Assembly (NCBI GenBank): GCA_947589255.1 | Contig: CANQAL010000006.1 | Span: 1 to 39,670, forward strand | Direction of reading: 5' to 3' | Source of the DNA: Candidatus Gastranaerophilales bacterium | GTDB taxonomy: Bacteria; Cyanobacteriota; Vampirovibrionia; Gastranaerophilales; Gastranaerophilaceae | DNA length: 39,670 nt | Shown here: piece by piece, positions 35,274-39,670 of the stretch | How positions within the stretch are numbered: the first letter of the stretch is position 1 | Layout: every line of letters begins with the position of its first letter | Notes under the pieces: generated by a model | The model's database searches: none | What the model saw: the letters and a program-made list of their open reading frames with translations, nothing else | What the model was told of the DNA's origin: nothing | Position numbers and translations under genes: made by a program

Positions 35274-36319
35274 CATTATTAAATAAAAAAATGATTTTTA
35301 ACATTGCACTATCTTCATTAATGCTGTTAATATCTCAATCACAGGTAATAGCCGTAACTCCTATTAATACTGATGCGGATAAAATTGATGTTTCGGTCAA
35401 TAAAGAAGATTTTAAAAATCAAGAAGCAAGTATTATTGAAAAATTCAGTTTAAAAAATAAATTTAAACGTTCACCCGAGGCCCAAGTTAAAAGTTTTATG
35501 AAAAAATTTAATAAATATTCAGAAATGAATAAAATTGATAAATTAGAAGAATTATATTCGGATTCTTATGTTAATAATGACGGTTTTGATAAAAAAAGTA
35601 TATTTGAATTAATGAAAGAAGCTTCCGAGTTATATAAAAATGTAAAATATAATACCCAAATAAAAGAAATTAAAATTAACGGTTCTAATGCAAAAGTAAG
35701 TATTTATGAAACAGCAAAGGGCGAAACATTAAAGGAAATAGAAAAATTTAACGGGAATGGTATTTTAGAGTCTGAAATGTATTATACTAATTACTTGCGG
35801 AAAGAAGACGGTGAGTGGAAATTGCTTGCAACCGACGTAAGAAAAGAAACGGTATCAATAAAATACGGTGATGCAAAATCAATAAATGTTGAAATGAACT
35901 CACCTGAATATGTTCCGGCAGGAAGCGAGTATGAAGTTTCAGTTAAATTAAATTCATGTGCAACGAAAATTCCCGTAAAAGATGAAGAAAATTTAGAACT
36001 TGAATCTGTTTCTCCGGATGGTGTATTTATTGTCGGGTCAATTACAAACGATCAAATTAAATATCCTCAAGATTCGGGGAAAGATGTATTAAGAGCTGTT
36101 AAATCGGACGAATTGGCAAGAATATTAAAAACGAATAAAGACGGATATAATGAATATGCAACAGCATCTTTAGGTATTACCAGGGTGCTTCTGGAACCGC
36201 CTTCTGTTTCAATTAAAATGTCAGGTATGGTAATTATAATGAACAGAATAAACGTATTTCCAATAAAAGCTACATATACACAAGAAAAGGAGAAAAAGAA
36301 TGCAGTCAAGAAAATATAA
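35270..36319 (+). CDS. Exported protein with NTF2/SnoaL-like domain, unknown function
   Basis: A 349-residue protein with an N-terminal signal peptide (NKK, hydrophobic core, cleavage likely after SQSQVIA, near residue 28). Residues about 68-195 (QVKSFMKKFNKYSEMNKIDKL, then YLRKEDGEWKLLATDVRKE) look like an NTF2-like cone fold: an initial helix, a YSDSYVNNDG turn and closing strands. The remaining 150 residues are beta-rich with many Val, Ser and Pro, without a known motif. No lipobox cysteine is seen at the signal cleavage site, so it is periplasmic or envelope-associated rather than a lipoprotein. It overlaps both neighbours (4 bases upstream, 20 bases with lspA downstream). Confidence 0.6.
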   Translation: MTLLNKKMIFNIALSSLMLLISQSQVIAVTPINTDADKIDVSVNKEDFKNQEASIIEKFSLKNKFKRSPEAQVKSFMKKFNKYSEMNKIDKLEELYSDSYVNNDGFDKKSIFELMKEASELYKNVKYNTQIKEIKINGSNAKVSIYETAKGETLKEIEKFNGNGILESEMYYTNYLRKEDGEWKLLATDVRKETVSIKYGDAKSINVEMNSPEYVPAGSEYEVSVKLNSCATKIPVKDEENLELESVSPDGVFIVGSITNDQIKYPQDSGKDVLRAVKSDELARILKTNKDGYNEYATASLGITRVLLEPPSVSIKMSGMVIIMNRINVFPIKATYTQEKEKKNAVKKI

Positions 36320-36794
36320 AAAACAAATCTTATTTGATTTTGGTGCTGTTATAGAATATTTTGTGTTGTCTGTATTATTTTCATTGGCAATTTTTGCAGT
36401 TAATAAGGTTGTATTAAATGCATTGGTTGCTAACTCTTTGAAAAAAATGGGTAATGAGGTTATTACTTTATATGAGGTTCATAATACAGGTGCAGCCTTT
36501 AATTTATTTTCTGATAGTCCTCAATTATTAATAAATACTTCTTTTGTAGTCATTGCAATAATTATATTTATAATATTTACAAAATCTGCAAAACTTAAAC
36601 ATAATGCAATATCTTCAATGGCGCTGTTATCGTCGGGAATTTTTATGAACACCCTTGAGAGAATACAAAATGGTTATGTTACGGATTATATAAGCTGTAA
36701 TTTATTACCTTATCTGCCTGTATTTAATACTGCTGATATTTTAATTGTATGCGGTGCTTTGGGTATAATTCTTTCATTATTTACAAGGAACTAG
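36300..36794 (+). CDS. lspA: Signal peptidase II (prolipoprotein signal peptidase)
   Basis: A 164-residue, four-span inner-membrane aspartic protease that cleaves the signal peptide of lipoproteins. The signature HNTGAAFNLFS (61-71) is present. The two catalytic aspartates are D129 in GYVTDYI and D146 in FNTADILI. Two usually conserved spots differ: the first helix reads AVNKVV where VDxxxK is common, and NTLERIQ replaces NxxDRxR. It overlaps the exported protein gene by 20 bases and is followed 12 bases later by the pseudouridine synthase gene, a common lspA-rluD order. Confidence 0.9.
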   Translation: MQSRKYKKQILFDFGAVIEYFVLSVLFSLAIFAVNKVVLNALVANSLKKMGNEVITLYEVHNTGAAFNLFSDSPQLLINTSFVVIAIIIFIIFTKSAKLKHNAISSMALLSSGIFMNTLERIQNGYVTDYISCNLLPYLPVFNTADILIVCGALGIILSLFTRN

Positions 36795-36806
36795 GCAGTA
36801 AAACTA

Positions 36807-37733
36807 ATGATTAAAAAATATATTTTTAATGTCCATTCTTTAAGTAGACCTTTAAGGCTGGACATTTTTTTATCTGAGCAGGAAATATTTTCATCCAGGT
36901 CTATGGTGCAAAATATAATTAAGAAAAATAAGGTTTCTGTTAACGGAAAAAATGCAAAGGCTTCCTTATTGGTTTCTAATGATGATGAAATCAGTGTTGA
37001 ACTTAATGAAGACTTTAATTTGATTATACAACCCGAAAATATAAAGCTTGATATTATTTATGAAGATGATGATATTCTTGTTGTAAATAAACCTAAAAAT
37101 ATGTTAACTCACCCTACTTCAAAAGAAATAACGGGAACACTCGTAAATGCTCTTTTGTATAAATACGGGTATGAAGGGTTATCTGATATAAACGGAATAA
37201 TGCGCCCCGGGATTGTTCATCGGCTTGATAGAAATACTTCGGGGCTTTTGATGATTGCAAAAAATAATAAAGCTCATGAATTTTTAACGGAGCAAATAAA
37301 AAATAAGACAGCTAAAAGAAACTATCTTGCCGTTATCGGGGGTAATTTAGATAAAAATGAAGGAACTATTGATGCACCTATATTAAGAAATCCAAATAAA
37401 CCGGAAAAAATGACAGTAATAGAAAGCGGAAAACCTTCGGTTACTCATTATAGAGTTATTGAGAATTTTAAAGGATATTCCTATGTTGAACTTGAACTTG
37501 ATACGGGAAGAACTCACCAAATAAGAGTACACATGGCTTATATCGGACATCCTATAGTTAATGATACACTGTATGGCGGGCAGAAATTAAAAGTTAAAAC
37601 TCAAGAGCAGGTGCTTCAGGCTTATAAACTTAAATTTGCGACTTTAAAAAATGATGATATAATTGAACTTGAAATAAAACCCGATAGTGATATTGAAAAA
37701 GTTTTAAAATATTTAAGGAGTAATTTTAAATGA
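36807..37733 (+). CDS. rluD: RluD-type 23S rRNA pseudouridine synthase
   Basis: A 308-residue enzyme that converts uridine to pseudouridine in large-subunit rRNA. An N-terminal S4 RNA-binding domain (about 14-75, RLDIFLSEQ then SRSMVQNIIKKNKVSVNG) precedes the RluA-family catalytic domain. Motifs are VVNKPKNMLTHP, then the active site GIVHRLDRNTSGLL with catalytic D141, and LDTGRTHQIRVHMAYIGHPI. RluD is the closest match given the S4 domain and the lspA neighbour, but the exact target position is not readable. The final TGA overlaps the next start (ATGA). Confidence 0.88.
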   Translation: MIKKYIFNVHSLSRPLRLDIFLSEQEIFSSRSMVQNIIKKNKVSVNGKNAKASLLVSNDDEISVELNEDFNLIIQPENIKLDIIYEDDDILVVNKPKNMLTHPTSKEITGTLVNALLYKYGYEGLSDINGIMRPGIVHRLDRNTSGLLMIAKNNKAHEFLTEQIKNKTAKRNYLAVIGGNLDKNEGTIDAPILRNPNKPEKMTVIESGKPSVTHYRVIENFKGYSYVELELDTGRTHQIRVHMAYIGHPIVNDTLYGGQKLKVKTQEQVLQAYKLKFATLKNDDIIELEIKPDSDIEKVLKYLRSNFK

Positions 37734-38092
37734 AAAGTAAAATAATTTTAATAGTTATAGAACTCATTGTATTTTGTTGTGTTTTATATTTTTTGACAGT
37801 AAATTTTCTTACAAAAACAACGGCAGGATTTAATGTGTCATTAGACGGAAACGGATATGTTGTATTAAGTACGTTTTGCGTTCTTATTTTAGGATATATT
37901 TTAGGACTGTTTTCGGGCAGTTTGTATTCATTAGTTTTAGGTGCAAGATACAAAGACCAGTTAGAATTTTATGCAAGAAAAAACGAAAAACTCGCTCAGC
38001 AGAATGAAATAGATTCAGATGACAGAGAAGCTTTGCAAAGAAAAATCGCATCACTTGAAATTGCACTTGATAATGCCCTGAAAAACAAATAA
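37730..38092 (+). CDS. Small two-span membrane protein with C-terminal coiled coil (LapA-like)
   Basis: A 120-residue protein with two hydrophobic helices (about 4-27 and 44-69) and a charged helical tail (75-120) with heptad-like pattern (LQRKIASLEIALDNALKNK). The layout resembles LapA/YciS-type membrane assembly factors: two N-terminal spans, then a cytoplasmic coiled coil. The similarity is in architecture only. It is coupled to the pseudouridine synthase gene by an ATGA overlap and ends the plus-strand run, stop-to-stop with the XRE regulator. Confidence 0.6.
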   Translation: MKSKIILIVIELIVFCCVLYFLTVNFLTKTTAGFNVSLDGNGYVVLSTFCVLILGYILGLFSGSLYSLVLGARYKDQLEFYARKNEKLAQQNEIDSDDREALQRKIASLEIALDNALKNK

Positions 38093-38413
38093 TTATAATT
38101 TCAACAGTATTGAAATGATGTTATAAATTTTTTTCAATTTTGTTTTTGTGCAATGCTTAAGAAGAAGTGTAATATTTTTAATAATTTCTTCATTGTCATT
38201 ATTTTCGTTAATCATAAGCAGTTCAACGGGTGTAATTTTAAATGCTTTACAGATATTATCAACTGTTTTTGCATTAGGCTGATAGCGGTTTCTTTCTATA
38301 TTTGATAACCCCTGCAAGCTTAAACCTGTTTTTTCTGCAAATTCTTCTTGTGTTAAGTTATGAGTTTGCCGTAATTTTTTTATGTTTGAGTTTATAAGTT
38401 TTTGATAGTCCAT
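38093..38413 (-). CDS. XRE-family transcriptional regulator
   Basis: A 106-residue Cro/CI-type helix-turn-helix protein. The HTH is at about 20-45 (LTQEEFAEKTGLSLQGLSNIERN), followed by the usual P-x-x-x-T-x-x-x-I-C-K segment (about 46-66). The C-terminal 40 residues form a helical, lysine-rich extension that probably dimerises. A near-perfect palindrome lies 25 bases upstream of its start (38438-38458), a natural autoregulatory operator. It is divergent from the unknown 215-residue gene and convergent with the LapA-like gene, with no bases between the stop codons. Confidence 0.85.
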   Translation of the reverse strand: MDYQKLINSNIKKLRQTHNLTQEEFAEKTGLSLQGLSNIERNRYQPNAKTVDNICKAFKITPVELLMINENNDNEEIIKNITLLLKHCTKTKLKKIYNIISILLKL

Positions 38414-38437
38414 TTTAATAATTTATAATATATAGTC

Positions 38438-38458
38438 ATTTAGTTTAATAAACTAAAT
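38438..38458. promoter_or_regulatory. Palindromic operator upstream of the XRE regulator
   Basis: ATTTAGTTTA, one central base, TAAACTAAAT: perfect 10-bp arms. An extra half-site-like CTAAAT lies at about 38473-38478. The site overlaps the region where the regulator gene's own promoter must be and may also control the divergent 215-residue gene. Confidence 0.6.
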
Positions 38459-38518
38459 AGATAATAATATGGCTAAATAATTATAAGAAATGTAACAAAA
38501 CACTTGAAAATTATCAAT

Positions 38519-38547
38519 TTGAAAAAGTCATATTTGTTAATTAAATT
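38519..38547 (+). promoter_or_regulatory. Candidate promoter for the 215-residue gene
   Basis: TTGAAA (38519-38524), a 17-base spacer and TAAATT (38542-38547) lie about 25 bases before the start codon, upstream of a good GGAG ribosome binding site. Confidence 0.4.
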
Positions 38548-38571
38548 ATAGAAAAGAAAAGGAGAAAAATT

Positions 38572-39219
38572 ATGACAATTCAAAACGTAAATCAAAACTC
38601 TTTAACAGGCAGAATAGGAAAATTTGTAAAACCGGAATTAATAATTAATGAAGAAGGTCCGAAACCTTCTGTGGAGGAAATAGAAAAACACTCTATGGAT
38701 GCTTTAAAAGCAGCAGCTGAACTTGGCAAAACTTTGGTTCGCAAGACGCAATTAAATACAGAACCTCAAGATTTTTCAAAAACACAAGCTAATGTTGGTA
38801 TTAAAGTAAATAAAAAAGTAAACATTTGTGATGAAAAAGTTAAATCAAATGATAATGCATTTCGCAGTATTGAAGATTTTAAAAATGCGGGTGGCTCTTT
38901 TGATAAATATGGAACAGCTTTAATTAATGGAAAACCTTTTGACGGTGTTATTAGATTGAAATATGATGAAAAATACCCGGAAGATGATTTTAGTTCAAGG
39001 TATAATTCAAGACAATATGCCATATTTGATGATAGCGGACATCTAAATCAAGTATTAACAGTTGATAATAAATGTGGCAAAGTTACACTTGATACTATGC
39101 GATTAAATTGGCCCGGCTCCAGTGTTGCAAATTATGAAATAATAACTGAACAATTTGATGTAACTGACTGTCCGTTTGAACACCATAATGTTTTGTTAGA
39201 AAAGTATGGAATCGGTTAA
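38572..39219 (+). CDS. Unknown 215-residue soluble protein
   Basis: A hydrophilic protein without signal peptide or membrane span. Start ATG follows AAAGGAGAAAAATT. Residues 1-85 look helical and low in complexity (MTIQNVNQNSL, then a Glu/Lys/Ala-rich helix 33-58). Residues 100-215 look like a compact beta-rich domain: SIEDFKNAGGSFDKYGTAL, then RQYAIFDDSGHLNQVLTVD and NYEIITEQFDVTDCPFEHHN, with an acidic and His-containing C-terminus. No named family is recognised. It is divergent from the XRE regulator and followed by a strong terminator, so it forms a single-gene unit probably controlled by that regulator. Confidence 0.75.
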   Translation: MTIQNVNQNSLTGRIGKFVKPELIINEEGPKPSVEEIEKHSMDALKAAAELGKTLVRKTQLNTEPQDFSKTQANVGIKVNKKVNICDEKVKSNDNAFRSIEDFKNAGGSFDKYGTALINGKPFDGVIRLKYDEKYPEDDFSSRYNSRQYAIFDDSGHLNQVLTVDNKCGKVTLDTMRLNWPGSSVANYEIITEQFDVTDCPFEHHNVLLEKYGIG

Positions 39220-39241
39220 TAATATCTGTAATAGTATTTAT

Positions 39242-39273
39242 AAAAAAAGAGTTATTTATAACTCTTTTTTTTT
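39242..39273 (+). terminator. Strong intrinsic terminator after the 215-residue gene
   Basis: AAAAAAAGAGTTA and TAACTCTTTTTTT form a perfect 13-bp stem with a four-base loop, ending in a long T-run. It insulates the rpsL promoter 35 bases further on. Confidence 0.92.
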
Positions 39274-39307
39274 GTTAATTTAAGTTTATATAAAGCGAAT
39301 TATAGTG

Positions 39308-39336
39308 TTGACAATGAATTATGCTTGTAGTATCAA
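39308..39336 (+). promoter_or_regulatory. rpsL promoter
   Basis: A perfect -35 TTGACA (39308-39313), a 17-base spacer and TATCAA (39331-39336). Transcription would start near 39343, giving a leader of about 113 bases before the rpsL ATG. Confidence 0.65.
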
Positions 39337-39368
39337 TAAATATATGATAGAAAGCGAGTGGTTTATTT

Positions 39369-39442
39369 GTGCTGAATGAGCCACGGGCTGAAGCCAAATG
39401 ACGGCGAGGAGGCGGCAGGAGGCGGAGGCTAAAAGAAATTAA
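39369..39442 (+). promoter_or_regulatory. GC-rich rpsL leader element with tandem AGGAGGCGG and mini-ORFs
   Basis: Bases 39371-39430 are about 67% G+C in an otherwise very AT-rich window. They contain AGGAGG at 39407-39412 and again at 39417-39422 inside a tandem 10-base unit, plus GGAGG at 39424-39428. Short complementary pieces (AGCC/GGCT, GGC-TGAA-GCC, GCC/GGC) allow alternative hairpins. Two tiny ORFs overlap there: GTG 39369 to TGA 39401 (VLNEPRAEAK) and ATG 39398 to TAA 39442 ([14 protein letters not shown]), linked by ATGA. The real rpsL ribosome binding site (AAGGAG, 39445-39450) follows. It probably regulates rpsL translation or mRNA stability; its class is unknown to me. Confidence 0.6.
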
Positions 39443-39455
39443 ACAAGGAGATAAT

Positions 39456-39670
39456 ATGCCAACAATAGCACAGTTAGTACGTAAAGAACGTAAAAGAACA
39501 ACTGATAAGACTAAATCACCGGCGTTAACAAATTGCCCTCAAAGAAGAGGTGTTTGTACGAGAGTTTATACAACAACTCCTAAAAAACCAAATTCTGCTT
39601 TGAGAAAAGTAGCAAGGGTAAGATTAACAAACGGATTTGAAGTTACTTCATATATTCCCGGTATCGGACA
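39456..39670 (+). CDS. rpsL: Ribosomal protein S12 (partial, cut by window edge)
   Basis: The first 71 codons of S12, a decoding-centre protein of the small ribosomal subunit. [34 protein letters not shown] and [17 protein letters not shown] match the family at every position expected. The [11 protein letters not shown] loop has K43 (E. coli K42), the residue changed in many streptomycin-resistant mutants; here it is the sensitive form. The start is ATG 39456 with AAGGAG six bases upstream. It is normally the first gene of the str operon (rpsL-rpsG-fusA-tuf), the rest being outside the window. Confidence 0.97.
   Translation, partial: MPTIAQLVRKERKRTTDKTKSPALTNCPQRRGVCTRVYTTTPKKPNSALRKVARVRLTNGFEVTSYIPGIG

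Noticed and set aside
38572-39219. Adding the 215-residue protein to the Phe-Gly tag set
   Set aside because: It begins MTIQNVNQNSLTGRIGKF, loosely similar, but has no aromatic-Gly motif at the expected place.
39406-39428. Calling the GG-rich leader a proven G-quadruplex
   Set aside because: Only two-base G runs are present, giving weak two-layer structures; it is kept as one possibility within the leader finding.

Overview
The window is a 39.7 kb chromosomal segment from an AT-rich, flagellated bacterium with a Gram-negative type envelope. Envelope evidence is the kdsD-kdsC pair for Kdo synthesis, lspA, and an SGNH hydrolase with a membrane anchor. Several cytoplasmic or hypothetical proteins begin with a short leader ending in an aromatic-Gly motif (VSFGA, VEFGK, KIFGD), a style I associate with gut Gastranaerophilales (Melainabacteria, non-photosynthetic relatives of Cyanobacteria). 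That placement is an inference, about 60% sure. I see no tRNA, rRNA, CRISPR array or insertion sequence.

Layout. 1-6.0 kb: a truncated minus-strand gene, a very large GH13-type alpha-amylase-family protein, and cysS, whose ribosome binding site lies inside a perfect hairpin. 6.0-8.0 kb: a 31-residue membrane peptide, a zinc-ribbon protein, a decayed glycosyltransferase 9 pseudogene and a compact SpoIID/LytB-like exported protein. 8.1-18.4 kb: one long flagellar operon (flgF-like, flgG, flgB, flgC, a lytic transglycosylase, fliE, fliF, a very divergent fliG-position gene, fliH, flhA, fliI) encoding rod, MS-ring, switch and export parts. 18.4-23.5 kb, minus strand: dprA-topA-aroE-SGNH hydrolase, closely packed. 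23.6-27.5 kb, minus strand: an accessory group of a tagged 77-residue protein, an M49-like metallopeptidase and a membrane protein with two DUF1566-like domains. 27.5-34.1 kb: kdsD-kdsC followed by a complete type III restriction-modification pair (mod, res). 34.1-38.1 kb: coaX (minus), then a run of touching plus-strand genes: a PQ-loop-like membrane protein, an exported NTF2-like protein, lspA, an RluD-type pseudouridine synthase and a small coiled-coil membrane protein. 38.1-39.7 kb: an XRE regulator with a palindromic operator, divergent from an unknown 215-residue gene, a strong terminator, and the start of rpsL.

The points most worth a second look are: the GC-rich leader of rpsL, with tandem AGGAGGCGG units and two tiny overlapping ORFs, in an otherwise very AT-rich genome; the shared N-terminal Phe-Gly tag; the roughly 500-residue insertion inside the GH13 barrel; the non-canonical FliG; and the cysS hairpin that can hide its own Shine-Dalgarno sequence.
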